A program made the position numbers and the translations under genes. From Leptospira gomenensis (GTDB lineage Bacteria > Spirochaetota > Leptospiria > Leptospirales > Leptospiraceae), in assembly GCF_004770155.1 (NCBI RefSeq), contig NZ_RQFA01000028.1, forward strand, positions 130,704 to 194,703: a stretch of DNA of 64,000 nt, given 5' to 3'. Under the pieces are notes generated by a model. It made no database searches and had not been told where the DNA came from. It saw only the letters and a list, made by a program, of their open reading frames with translations. Each line of letters opens with the position of its first letter. The first letter of the stretch is position 1. This document shows, in pieces, positions 1 to 8,917 of this stretch.

Positions 1-123
1 AAGGACGAAGGCAACGCGGCGATCGACGGCTTAAACGGAACACAAATCCGTGGAAGAGAAATCAAGGTCAACGAAGCCCTTCCTAAAAAACCGTTTCCGG
101 AAAAATCGAAATCCAGATATTGA
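1..123 (+). CDS. RRM RNA-binding protein, C-terminal end (partial)
   Basis: The first 40 codons of the window are open from the left edge and stop with TGA at 121. The peptide contains AAIDGLNG followed by GREIKVNEA and a short basic tail with KPFPEKSKSR. This matches the last helix and last strand of a single-RRM bacterial RNA-binding protein of the Rbp type, where G-R-x-[IL]-x-V-N-E-A closes the fold. These proteins bind single-stranded RNA in the cytoplasm. The RNP1 and RNP2 motifs lie upstream of the window and cannot be checked. The downstream regulator frame overlaps it if its GTG at 50 is used. The family call rests on a short piece. Confidence 0.75.
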   Translation, partial: KDEGNAAIDGLNGTQIRGREIKVNEALPKKPFPEKSKSRY

Positions 124-1363
124 TTTCCCCAAGGGAGAAAGGCAATCCGCTTTTCTCCCTTGTTATACGTACGTTTTTATCGTAACGTTCGCAGTCGTGC
201 CTTTCTTCGGATTGTTCTTTTCCGATCCTAATTCCTTTCTTCCTAGTTCCATTGTGTATTTTCTTTTCTGGATGGGAATCTTCGGTTCCTCGTTGGGTTG
301 TTTGATGTTCTTCGGACAAATCGTTCTTCCCCACAAAAGCCGACTCAATTATCTTTTAGGAATTCTTTTTCTGGGAATGTCCGTGTTACAGGCCGGTTCG
401 ATCCTGCTCTTAAACGGAAAACTTCCTTCTTTTTCCTGGTTCGTATTTTTGCACATCCCGGTCTTGTATTCCGTAGGACCGGTCTTGTACGGAATCCATC
501 GTATCAGCGTCGGAGAAATTTTCCCCGTTTCCATCCGCGACGTTTTGGTACACGCGTCGTTTCCTTCGGCCGGATTGTTGGCGTATGCATGGATATCGTT
601 CGTTTTCCCGCATTTTTTTTTCGACCCGATTCCTCTCATCGAAACCGCGTTCGTGAAAAGAATTTTTCCAGGTCCTTTGGATTGGGTTCTCGGACCTGCG
701 TTCGTCGAAATCGGAGGATACGTAATTCTCGTATTAAAAAACTCCAGGGATTTATGGCGTTGGGAGGTTTGGAAAAACGAACCCACCGCGAGAATCCTGA
801 GTTTTCTCGTGATCGTTACCGTAATTCACCTAAGTCTGGGGTTTTGCTTCCTAACCACCAAACGAGGAGAATTTTTGATTCTCGCCGCCGGAGGAATGGG
901 AATCTCGCTTTGTGCGGCGTATCTGATCGGTCATCGATATCCCGGTTTTTTCCAGAAACTGCAGGAAGTGACCCGGGCCACGAAGGCCAAATACGCGCGT
1001 TCGCTTTTGGTGGGAATCGACCGGGATGTCCTCAAGGAGAATCTGCTTCAGTTGATGGAGAAAGAATTTTTTTACCGAAATGAGGATCTGAGTCTCGGCG
1101 ATCTTGCGGACGAACTGGCCTTGTCCACTCATCAGATTTCCGAATTTCTCAATCAGGAACTCGGAAAAAGTTTTTCGGTTTTCGTAAACGATTATCGAAT
1201 CACGGAGGCGTGTAAACTTCTCGCGGAAGAACCGAACACGAACGTATTGGATATAGCTTACTCCGTGGGATTTAGGACGAAATCCTCTTTCAACCGTGCG
1301 TTCCAAAAAATCACCGGACTCACACCGAGCGAATACAGGACCAAGGCGGCGTCGAAAAACTAA
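50..1363 (+). CDS. membrane-anchored AraC-family transcriptional regulator
   Basis: The protein has about 437 residues. Residues from about 36 to 290 are rich in hydrophobic stretches and fit six or seven membrane segments. The last 100 residues form an AraC-type double helix-turn-helix, with LSLGDLADELALSTHQ as first helices and NVLDIAYSVGFRTKSSFNRAF plus TGLTPSEYR as the second. This layout fits a one-component regulator that senses through the membrane. The start is uncertain: GTG at 50 lies inside the preceding RRM gene, and an in-frame ATG at 272 would remove the first membrane segments. The final domain call is firm. The ligand and target genes are unknown. The gene is followed by an unlinked desaturase 116 bp downstream. 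Confidence 0.8.
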   Translation: MEEKSRSTKPFLKNRFRKNRNPDIDFPKGERQSAFLPCYTYVFIVTFAVVPFFGLFFSDPNSFLPSSIVYFLFWMGIFGSSLGCLMFFGQIVLPHKSRLNYLLGILFLGMSVLQAGSILLLNGKLPSFSWFVFLHIPVLYSVGPVLYGIHRISVGEIFPVSIRDVLVHASFPSAGLLAYAWISFVFPHFFFDPIPLIETAFVKRIFPGPLDWVLGPAFVEIGGYVILVLKNSRDLWRWEVWKNEPTARILSFLVIVTVIHLSLGFCFLTTKRGEFLILAAGGMGISLCAAYLIGHRYPGFFQKLQEVTRATKAKYARSLLVGIDRDVLKENLLQLMEKEFFYRNEDLSLGDLADELALSTHQISEFLNQELGKSFSVFVNDYRITEACKLLAEEPNTNVLDIAYSVGFRTKSSFNRAFQKITGLTPSEYRTKAASKN

Positions 1364-1479
1364 AATCCTCCGGTTGCAATTTATCGATTCGGTCGATCCC
1401 CTACGTCGAAATCGATAGAATGGGACGACGTTTCTTCTGATCGGAGTTACAATCCGCGGGAAACAATCGAGGAGGCGAC

Positions 1480-2559
1480 ATGAACGCCCGACAAACAGCG
1501 AAAAACGAAATCGAAACATCGATCGCAAAAAAAACGAAACGACTACTAAACCTGAATACGAGAGAAAAAAACGTACGGATCATACGTTGGATCCGCTTTC
1601 GCGATAAAAAACTCAGAAAAAAATTTCCGATCCTCGAACGTCAGAATCTTTGGGGAGCGTCGATCACCGTCGGATCGGCGGGAATGATGTTCCTAACCGC
1701 AAGCGCGTATATCGCGGAACTGATCCCTGCCTGGGTCGCGATCGTAACCAACGCGGTCTTCGCGTCCTTCTTACACGAGATAGAACACGATACGATCCAC
1801 AATCTGTATTTCAAAGACGATCCAAAAAAACAGAATCTGATTTTCTGGACGGTTTGGATTTTACGAGGAAACACGATCAGTCCTTGGTATCGAAGAATGA
1901 TTCACATTTTGCATCACAAGGTCTCCGGAAACAAGGACGACATCGAGGAACGATTGATCGGCAACGGAATGAACGCCGGTTGGTCGAGATTGTTCGCGAT
2001 GATCGACGGAAACGTATCCGCAATTCTGAACTTTAGAAAGTTGGCACGTGACGCACCCAAATTCAAACGTAAGGAAATCGTTCGAGAAAGTTGGCCGTGG
2101 CTCGTACTTTTTTACGCGCTTTGGTACAATTTTCTTCTTTGGAACGTGTCGTATTACGCGAACCATTGGATGGGCTTTCCGATTTCCCTGCCGTTTTCCG
2201 AAACTTTGGAGACGATCCGCTCCTTTCTCAACTTAATCGGAGTCGTTTACCTTTTGCCGAACTGGATCCGTCAGTCCAGCATACAGATCGTATCTTCGAA
2301 CATGCACTACTACGGAGACGTACGCGGAATCCATCAACAGACACAAGTATGGAACGCGTGGTTCTTGGCGCCGCTGCACTTGTTTTGTTTTAATTTCGGG
2401 AGCACTCACGGAATCCATCACTTCGTGGTCAATCAGCCCTTTTATCTCAGACAGATGGTCGCGCCCTTCGTTCATCCCGCGATGAAACGATACGGGATCC
2501 GATTCAACGATTTCGAAAGTATGTTGCGCGCCAACCGATACGATCCGGAACCCACTTAA
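1480..2559 (+). CDS. fatty acid desaturase family protein
   Basis: This is an integral-membrane di-iron enzyme of the fatty-acid desaturase/hydroxylase superfamily, 359 residues long. Three histidine clusters are visible: HEIEHDTIH near residue 99, HILHH near residue 141, and THGIHH near residue 310. These would bind the two irons. Hydrophobic segments lie between the first and second and between the second and third clusters, as expected. The ATG at 1480 is preceded by GGAGG with good spacing, which decides the start. The likely role is introducing a double bond or hydroxyl into lipid acyl chains. The exact substrate (phospholipid, lipid A acyl chain or alkane) cannot be read from sequence. 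Confidence 0.85.
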   Translation: MNARQTAKNEIETSIAKKTKRLLNLNTREKNVRIIRWIRFRDKKLRKKFPILERQNLWGASITVGSAGMMFLTASAYIAELIPAWVAIVTNAVFASFLHEIEHDTIHNLYFKDDPKKQNLIFWTVWILRGNTISPWYRRMIHILHHKVSGNKDDIEERLIGNGMNAGWSRLFAMIDGNVSAILNFRKLARDAPKFKRKEIVRESWPWLVLFYALWYNFLLWNVSYYANHWMGFPISLPFSETLETIRSFLNLIGVVYLLPNWIRQSSIQIVSSNMHYYGDVRGIHQQTQVWNAWFLAPLHLFCFNFGSTHGIHHFVVNQPFYLRQMVAPFVHPAMKRYGIRFNDFESMLRANRYDPEPT

Positions 2560-2659
2560 AGAATCAATTTTGTTTTCAAGTCTAAGAGATATATCATTCT
2601 TTGGTCGATAAGACGTTTTTGCAGTTACCGAAACGGTGACTACGAGGGAAAACAACTCG

Positions 2660-3526
2660 ATGCCTTCAGAAACCAAAACCAGAATCTTTTTAGAATTTCA
2701 ATTCGCGATGATGCTCATCAGCGGAAACATACTCTTCGCCAAACTCGTGGATGAAAGCGTTTGGATGATCACGTTCGGAAGGACTTTTTTTGCGAGCGCG
2801 GGTTTGTATCTTTTTTTGAAGTGGAGGGGCAAGCCGGTGTTCTTTACCGAAACAAAAGAAAACCGGGCCGGTCTCGGAAGCGGAATCCTATTGGCGTTTC
2901 ACTGGATTTTCTTTTTCGCATCGGCCCGATTCGCTTCTCCCGCCGTCGCCGTCCTGACACTTTTCACACATCCGGTTATGACCGTATTTTTGGAACCTTT
3001 CTACTTCGAAACGAAACCGACCGGGAAGGACGTCGCGTTGGCGATCCTCGTGTCCATCGGAGTGGCGATTCTTATACCCGAATTCGGACCTGGAAACGAT
3101 CTTATCTTAGGGATCCTTCTCGGAGTTTTATCCGCGTTTACGTTCGCTCTGCGGAATTTGATAGCGAAACGGTATCTTTCGCATCACGGAAGCGCGCAGG
3201 TTATGTTTCAACAAACCCTGAGTTCGGCTTTTATACTCGCCCCGGTGTGTTATTTCGAACCAATTCCGACAAACGCGCGTTCGCTGGGATTGATTTTTCT
3301 TTTGGGAACGTTCTTTACCGCGTTCGCACATACGCTTTTCGTAAAGTCCATGTTTCGTCTAAAACTCAAAACCGCCGGAATCCTTTCCGGGATTCAACCG
3401 GTGTATTCCGTCTTGTTAGCCTGGTTGATCCTCGGCGATATCCCCGGCGTTCGGGAAATCATCGGAGGAACCTTGATCGTAGTCGCAGGAACATTGGAAA
3501 CGATCCGATACAAAAAGGATTCGTAA
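2660..3526 (+). CDS. EamA-family (DMT) transporter
   Basis: The protein is about 288 residues with ten predicted membrane helices in two EamA halves. The second half begins near the LILGILLGVLSAFTFALRN segment, and the last helices carry AWLILGDIPG with the E-x-x-G-x-x-L-I-V-x-G pattern typical of the family. These are inner-membrane exporters of small metabolites such as amino acids. I chose ATG at 2660 because GAGGGA lies about 10 bases upstream. A GTG at 2636 is also in frame. The substrate is unknown. It stands alone between a desaturase and a decayed reading frame. Confidence 0.85.
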   Translation: MPSETKTRIFLEFQFAMMLISGNILFAKLVDESVWMITFGRTFFASAGLYLFLKWRGKPVFFTETKENRAGLGSGILLAFHWIFFFASARFASPAVAVLTLFTHPVMTVFLEPFYFETKPTGKDVALAILVSIGVAILIPEFGPGNDLILGILLGVLSAFTFALRNLIAKRYLSHHGSAQVMFQQTLSSAFILAPVCYFEPIPTNARSLGLIFLLGTFFTAFAHTLFVKSMFRLKLKTAGILSGIQPVYSVLLAWLILGDIPGVREIIGGTLIVVAGTLETIRYKKDS

Positions 3527-3529
3527 ATT

Positions 3530-4084
3530 ATGAAATTTGAATTTACTCTTCCCATATTCGATCCTCTCCCTTTTTCAAAAGGACAATCGTATATACAAAT
3601 CCGGGACTTTTCCGTCTTCCCGAGAAAACCCCGTGAAAATCCAGACGTACGATCGTTTACGCAGAAATACATTCCGTTTTTTGCAAGAACCTAAAACGTT
3701 CCGGACAAGGCGCACGAGGTAGCGCGCCGCGGAGCCGTAAAAAATCAAAGGAAGGGAATCGAAGAAAGGTATTTTTTTTCCGTACAAATTCCCGTTTTAC
3801 CGCGGCACGTTTTCTTCGTTCGTGTTCCCGGTAGAACGGAACGTATCCTCCCGATCCAAAACGGAAACGATCTCTTAGGCAGGCGACGATTCACAATCGG
3901 AATTTATACGAGAAAAATTGATCCGTGCGTTGATAAATTTAAGAATTTCTCCGAAAAAAAAGAACTCCCCGACTTATGTCCGAATCGCTGTATAAAACTT
4001 TCCTCCGCAAAAGGAAGGAACAAGAAAAGTCTGACAAGAACTCTTTCCCGTACGACTTCGGGAAAATCTTATCCGACATTATAA
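3530..4084 (+). pseudogene. possible decayed gene of unknown function (one in-frame stop)
   Basis: A frame opening with ATG at 3530 reads 54 codons to TAA at 3692, then stays open in the same frame to TAA at 4082. Codon choice on both sides of the stop looks like neighbouring genes (many GTA, GTT, CCG, GAA, CGT), and the peptide after the stop includes VPVLPRHVFFVRVPG-like hydrophobic runs. I read this as one gene of about 184 codons with a nonsense mutation, or two short genes. I recognise no family. The alternative is a chance open stretch in a 650-base intergenic region, so confidence is low. Confidence 0.3.
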
Positions 4085-4255
4085 GAAAAAATTGGATTCG
4101 CACTTTCTTCGTTTATCAATCTCCGTCTCCGAATCCGCGGGTTAGAATTGGATTTGACAGAAGTAAGCTGTATAAATAATATTTTGACTATGGCCACCTC
4201 CGAAATGTATTCAAAAATTATAATTCTATTGAAGTCGGCGGACCGAATCCGAAAC

Positions 4256-4852
4256 GTGAGAAACGGATCCGTTCTTATGTTCCTTTTTATTTATATCTCT
4301 TGTTCTTCGGGAGATAAAAAACTTTCCCCGGACGAACCGGCGAATACCGCGAGTCGTTCCGCAGCTATGGAAGAGCAGACCGCATCGGACCGATCCACGA
4401 TCGCAGATCCGGGAAACGCTCCCGGCAAGGGTTGTATCCAGGGTGACTGCGTGAACGGAAGAGGAACTTATGTCTATGACAACGACGACGAATACTCGGG
4501 CTCTTTTCAGAACGATATGCGCAACGGTTCGGGAAGGATGAAATACGCAAACGGAGACAAATTCGAAGGAACGTTTAAGGACGACGTAAAGGAAGGAAAC
4601 GGAACGTATATCTTTCGGAACGGATCCATCCTGGAGGGTAACTTTCAAAACGGAACGATGATCGGCATGGGAAAGGTACGTTTTCCGGACACATCCGTTT
4701 ACGAAGGAGAATTTCAGGACGAAAAGAATTCCGCTTCGGGAACGTTGAGTTCCTCGTTTGACGGTTCTAAAAAACAATGTAGGGTGGAAAATAAGATCGT
4801 ACTCTGCGGAGGAACCCTCGGCGAAACCGGGAACATAGATCCACTGCACTGA
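4256..4852 (+). CDS. MORN-repeat lipoprotein
   Basis: From GTG at 4256 the protein starts with a short signal ending in FIYISC, a lipobox-like site followed by SSGDKK. The frame is open upstream to 4148, but earlier starts would bury the signal. After a linker rich in Pro, Ala and Ser come four to five MORN repeats of about 23 residues, such as [54 protein letters not shown] and [21 protein letters not shown] repeats form an elongated beta structure used for binding. It is likely exported and lipid-anchored. No enzymatic motif is visible. The start is uncertain, the repeat call is firm. Confidence 0.8.
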   Translation: MRNGSVLMFLFIYISCSSGDKKLSPDEPANTASRSAAMEEQTASDRSTIADPGNAPGKGCIQGDCVNGRGTYVYDNDDEYSGSFQNDMRNGSGRMKYANGDKFEGTFKDDVKEGNGTYIFRNGSILEGNFQNGTMIGMGKVRFPDTSVYEGEFQDEKNSASGTLSSSFDGSKKQCRVENKIVLCGGTLGETGNIDPLH

Positions 4853-4870
4853 ATTTCAGAAAAGGCCGGC

Positions 4871-5476
4871 TTACTCCAAAACGTCCCCGGCCGCATTCTC
4901 TCCGCTCAATCCCTTTTGGTAAATTCGAATCCTTTCCTCATCCATACCGATCAAAGTATGTTTGATCCTGAGGTCGCGGCTCAACGCCTCCCCTCCGGTT
5001 CTGAGCTCGACGACACGGTACCAGATCTCGCGCGCCGGCACGTAAAACGCGTGGTTGATACACAGGCATTTGAATTTGAAACCAAGGGAACCTTCCGCCG
5101 GTTCCATGGAATGCGGAGCCGCAAAAAAATAAAAATCCCTGTCGCTATCGTTTTTCACGACGAGCACGAACTTTTTTTTGGCTCCGGGTTTGAGGAAAAG
5201 ATCGTTACCTTCGATTCGAATCGAAACGGGAGCGTCTTCGATGTTTTTGACGCTACCTGTCGCCCAAAGATCGACCGGTCTTTGGATGGCACCTTCGTAC
5301 AATTCCATTTCGAAGGGAAACTTCTTTTTTTCCCACAGGATTCCTACTCGGATCGAACGATCCGGATCGAAATCCACAGGTTCCAAACTCTCCTCCGAAG
5401 CGGATCCTTTTTTTCCGCAAGAGACGAGAAAAAAGTATATTAGAAAAAATAAAATTATTTTTTTAGAATGTATCAT
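4871..5476 (-). CDS. lipoprotein with CxC motif, possibly cupredoxin-like
   Basis: This 201-residue protein has a signal peptide ending LIYFFLVSC, a clear lipobox. The middle resembles a beta-sandwich with [17 protein letters not shown] and then [12 protein letters not shown] followed by EIWYRVVEL. The C-x-C-x-x-H stretch followed by P-x-E-I-W-x-R-V is similar in layout to copper sites such as that of Cox11/CtaG (C-F-C-F), so metal binding is possible but only inferred. Its ATG overlaps the TGA of the upstream gene (ATGA at 5473-5476), so the two are translationally coupled. I could not assign a named family. Confidence 0.7.
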   Translation of the reverse strand: MIHSKKIILFFLIYFFLVSCGKKGSASEESLEPVDFDPDRSIRVGILWEKKKFPFEMELYEGAIQRPVDLWATGSVKNIEDAPVSIRIEGNDLFLKPGAKKKFVLVVKNDSDRDFYFFAAPHSMEPAEGSLGFKFKCLCINHAFYVPAREIWYRVVELRTGGEALSRDLRIKHTLIGMDEERIRIYQKGLSGENAAGDVLE

Positions 5477-6960
5477 TCTAAAGCCATTTCTAAAACGCGG
5501 AAATCCAATTTCCGATTCGGACTCGTGTTTTGTACGTAGACGTTCCCGTTCAGTTTTTTTATGGTCACGAAGTCCTGGAAGATGATCTCCTTTTTATCCG
5601 GATCGGATTCTCCCATGTTACAATCCCTTCCACAACCGTTACAATCCATGTCCATGTCCGAGTATTTCGTTTCGAAGGAGGAGGAATATTTCCTCATATA
5701 ACCGAAGACTCTCAGTTTCAGTTCCTGCGGAGTGGATTCCTTTACTTCGTAGTTGCCGATCGCGTAGAATTTGCTCGTCTTGTTGATCACACCTTCCTCA
5801 GAAGAGGCCGTGTCTTTCGTGTCCCCTTCCATAAAAAAGGAACCGTCGGAACGAATCCGAAGCGACCAATTCGATTCCACACGATACGAATCGTCCCGTG
5901 TCTCGGAAGGAGGGGCCGCTTCCGCGGAGGAGAGCGTTTCCGTACTTTGGATTTCTACGGGAAGAGAGGAAATTTCCGAGCCGCGGAGTCCGTGATTCAA
6001 AACGGAATTCAGATCGGAAGCCGTAAATTGAAGGTGATTGGCGCGTGCGATACTCTGGGAGCGGACGATCGGATTGATCAATACCCAATTCTTATCCTGT
6101 CCGAAACGGATTTCGCTTAACACCAAACCCTTATACATCTTTCCCGCGTAGATATCATCCACCGTCAGACGAAGAGAAACTCCCTCGAACGTTTTTTCGA
6201 GTTCTATTTCCTGAGGACCGAGTATGTCCTTAACTTGAATCGTTTGTTTATAACCGTTATCTCCGGTTAAAGTCGCCGTTTTGAGTCTTCCGTTAGAATA
6301 GCAGTGTTGATCGGATCTTTGATAGCCGTTCCAGATTTTGAGTTTGGTGATTTTTTGCGGTTGGGAAAAACGGAAATCCAACGTAACACCTTTGCCTTTT
6401 TTATCGGAGGCCCAAGCGTATTCGTAACGGGAATCGAAAAGATTCATAACGTCGTAGGACAAAACCGGGCTGGCCGTTTCGGAAGCCTTAGCGGAACCTT
6501 CCACGATCTTAGGTAATTTCAGGGAGAATTGTTTGTCCCCTTCGTCGTAGAAACGCACGTCTCCGATACAAAGATCTTTGTTCTTACGGAAGTTGATCGT
6601 AACCGAACGCGCAAAAACCGCCTGCTCGAAAGCGACCGTCGCCTTTTTTCCGTTCAACGTAGCGGAAGCTCCGATCTCGTCGAAATTGACGTAAGCCGTA
6701 ACCGCGTCGTTGAATTCTCCTTTGCAGGAATCCACTTCCACCCGTTTCAGCTGAAATCCCTCGTCCGGATAAAAATGCATCTTTACGAATTCGGCCCCTT
6801 CTTCCGGTTTCCAATTTCCTCCGCCTAACGCGGCGAATGCGAGCTTATCGCTTAGGGAAGTGGAGGTAGCCATCGAAACGCTGAGTTCCTTTTTACAAGA
6901 GGAGAGCAGAACGCTTACGAACAAAACTATGAAAATCTGTCGGAGATACGATCGGGTCAT
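5473..6960 (-). CDS. lipoprotein with NADase-type glycan-binding domain
   Basis: The ATG at 6960 has GGGAGAA about 8 bases upstream and gives a 495-residue lipoprotein with signal end SVLLSSC. Residues around 170 to 290 form a discoidin-like domain: it begins [16 protein letters not shown] and continues with [14 protein letters not shown], then LVLSEIRF. This is the pattern of the NADase-type glycan-binding domain, often found in Leptospira surface proteins. A C-terminal part contains a Cys-rich CNGCGRDCN patch and a beta-rich end. Likely role: surface binding of carbohydrate. It is the first gene of a two-gene operon with the CxC lipoprotein, joined by a 4-base overlap. Confidence 0.8.
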   Translation of the reverse strand: MTRSYLRQIFIVLFVSVLLSSCKKELSVSMATSTSLSDKLAFAALGGGNWKPEEGAEFVKMHFYPDEGFQLKRVEVDSCKGEFNDAVTAYVNFDEIGASATLNGKKATVAFEQAVFARSVTINFRKNKDLCIGDVRFYDEGDKQFSLKLPKIVEGSAKASETASPVLSYDVMNLFDSRYEYAWASDKKGKGVTLDFRFSQPQKITKLKIWNGYQRSDQHCYSNGRLKTATLTGDNGYKQTIQVKDILGPQEIELEKTFEGVSLRLTVDDIYAGKMYKGLVLSEIRFGQDKNWVLINPIVRSQSIARANHLQFTASDLNSVLNHGLRGSEISSLPVEIQSTETLSSAEAAPPSETRDDSYRVESNWSLRIRSDGSFFMEGDTKDTASSEEGVINKTSKFYAIGNYEVKESTPQELKLRVFGYMRKYSSSFETKYSDMDMDCNGCGRDCNMGESDPDKKEIIFQDFVTIKKLNGNVYVQNTSPNRKLDFRVLEMALE

Positions 6961-7372
6961 CAAATGGATTCTCCCAAAAAGAATTTCCACGATGATAAGA
7001 ATCCTCGATTCGATGTCAAATGGAAAGAAACCGGCGTTTCGGGGAAGAAAACCGGATTCAAAAAACGATGTGGTCCTTGATTCCGCCGTTTACTTTTGTT
7101 TCGTCACGACCGATTCCGTCGGTTTACTCTCTTTTTTAACCTGCCCGATCGGACTTCTGATTGTATTGTATACGATTCGATTCTGCGCAACGCCGATCGA
7201 GAATCCGAGAACGTTGGATTGGATGCTTCGTTCCCCGCCTCCCTGAATTTGCTTCCGGCTCAAGGAAACGATCCTTCCAGAAAATCCTTGACCAGGAGAA
7301 CGATGGACTTTGTATGGCTAGATTGATATTGAGAATTAAACTCATTATCAATCTATTGAGGAACCCCATTCT
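6961..7372. other. divergent intergenic region with Fur-like operator
   Basis: This 412-base gap separates the divergent minus-strand lipoprotein operon and the RCC1 lipoprotein gene. I see no convincing gene in it. The short open frames carry no ribosome site and no family motif. Its right end holds the inverted repeat described at 7321-7353 and a GAGGA ribosome site at 7358-7362. Confidence 0.6.
7321..7353 (+). promoter_or_regulatory. Fur-family operator palindrome
   Basis: Two 13-base arms (7321-7333 and 7341-7353) match as inverted repeats at 12 of 13 positions with a 7-base AT-only spacer. The inner part spans GATA to TTATC over 25 bases, which is what two 19-bp Fur boxes shifted by 6 bases look like. 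It ends 19 bases before the ATG of the RCC1 lipoprotein gene, so a bound repressor would block the promoter or the 5' leader. Iron control is inferred from this pattern and from the haem protein encoded downstream. Confidence 0.6.
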
Positions 7373-8902
7373 ATGAAGTGTAAATCCCCGTTTTTCCTTT
7401 TTCTACTCTGGTTTTTTGTCGCTTGCGGAGAAAAACCGACCGATCCCTCCTCTCTGGCCGCTTTGGGACTCTCTCCCGCGTCCTCTCACTCGGCCGAACC
7501 GACGGAACCAAACGAATTTCAAATCGTTTCTCCTCGGGAAGGAGAAATTACGACCGTCTACCGTTTGGAAACTACCGTTTCCACGGAGTCTGCGGGAAAA
7601 TTTTCCGTTTTCCGCAATGGAGAAAAAATGGAGGAATGGATCGCGACTCCCTCTTCCACACATACCTCCCGATTTTTTCCCGAAAACGGAGACAATACGA
7701 TTGGGGTCGAACGAACCGGTTCCGACGGCTCGATAACCAAAAAAGAAATACACGTTTACTTCGGAACCAAACTGACCGCGGGAGGAGCCCATTCCGGTTT
7801 TTTAAAAAACGGATCCGTTTATACGACCGGTCGGAACAACTTCGGCCAATTGGGAACCGGACATTCGACAGGCGACGGGATCAACGATACGATCACTCAA
7901 CTCGATTCTTTGCCGGAGATATCCAGCATTCATTTTAATCAGAACAGCTCGATGGCCGTCGCCAAAAACGGCAAGGTCTACGCTTGGGGAACCAACGCCA
8001 ACGGACAACTCGGAATCGGGAACAACAACACGGACCCGACAACTCCCGCAAATGCCGGTCCAAGACAACCTCCTACCGAAGTTCCCGGAATTACGAACGC
8101 GGTGATGGGCGCGTACGGTTTCGATCACGCCCTCGTTCTCAAAGCGGACGGAACAGTCGTGTCGTTCGGTCTCAATAACGTCGGTCAATTAGGAAACGGA
8201 GCCACCGGTTTGGGCGCAAACAGCATTTCCACCTCGCCCGTTGACGTCGTAGGTCTGACGGAGGTAATCCAGATCGTCGCGGGTTCGCAACATTCCGCCG
8301 CATTGACCGCCTCGGGAGAAGTTTACGTATGGGGAAGAAACCAATACGGCAACCTAGGAAACGGAAGCGTGGAAACCGGGACGACGGTTCACTCGACCCC
8401 GGAGAAGGTCCCCGGTTTAACGGGTGTCATACAGATAGCGAACGGACGCGATCATATCCTTGCTCTCAAAGAAGACGGAACGGTTTTTTCCTGGGGATTA
8501 AACGCGAGCGGTCAGTTGGGAATCGGAGGAACCGGCTCCCCCGCCCCCACGCCAACTCCAACACAAGTTTTGAATATTACAAATGCCGTATCCGTTTGGG
8601 CCGGCGGAACCCAGAGTTTCGCCGTCATTTCCGACGGAAGCGCCCGAGGTTGGGGAGCCAACGGCGCCACGGCCAATCTGGGAATCGGAAACACCACCAC
8701 TACGAAAGTCTACGAACCCGGAGCGGCGGTGATCGGAATCGACGGACTCGTCCACTTCGGATGCGGAGCCACGCATAACTTCGGGCTTTTACGGGACGGA
8801 TCCGTTTACGGATGGGGTTGGAATTTCAAAGGTTCCCTGGGACGTCCGGACCTACAGAACAGTTGGGGAGCCGCCACTCCCGTACACATAAATATTCCAT
8901 AA
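7373..8902 (+). CDS. RCC1-repeat lipoprotein
   Basis: This 509-residue protein has a signal peptide ending LWFFVAC, a lipobox, then a short Ser/Pro linker and an Ig-like segment. From about residue 130 to the end it carries six to seven RCC1 blades, each with a G-x-x-H-[ST]-x-x-L/G-x-V-[YF]-x-W/T-G-x-N-x-x-G-Q-L-G pattern, for example [15 protein letters not shown] and [15 protein letters not shown]. They would fold into a seven-bladed propeller outside the cytoplasm. The gene sits 20 bases after a Fur-like palindrome and 15 bases before a di-haem oxidoreductase gene, so the two form an operon. A role in iron or haem handling is inferred from that context. Confidence 0.85.
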   Translation: MKCKSPFFLFLLWFFVACGEKPTDPSSLAALGLSPASSHSAEPTEPNEFQIVSPREGEITTVYRLETTVSTESAGKFSVFRNGEKMEEWIATPSSTHTSRFFPENGDNTIGVERTGSDGSITKKEIHVYFGTKLTAGGAHSGFLKNGSVYTTGRNNFGQLGTGHSTGDGINDTITQLDSLPEISSIHFNQNSSMAVAKNGKVYAWGTNANGQLGIGNNNTDPTTPANAGPRQPPTEVPGITNAVMGAYGFDHALVLKADGTVVSFGLNNVGQLGNGATGLGANSISTSPVDVVGLTEVIQIVAGSQHSAALTASGEVYVWGRNQYGNLGNGSVETGTTVHSTPEKVPGLTGVIQIANGRDHILALKEDGTVFSWGLNASGQLGIGGTGSPAPTPTPTQVLNITNAVSVWAGGTQSFAVISDGSARGWGANGATANLGIGNTTTTKVYEPGAAVIGIDGLVHFGCGATHNFGLLRDGSVYGWGWNFKGSLGRPDLQNSWGAATPVHINIP

Positions 8903-8917
8903 TATTCAGGTAATCGA

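Noticed and set aside
298..1083. 261-codon plus-strand frame inside the AraC regulator gene
   Set aside because: It is a shadow in another frame. The AraC frame has conserved HTH motifs and normal codon use. This frame is Arg-rich with no motif.
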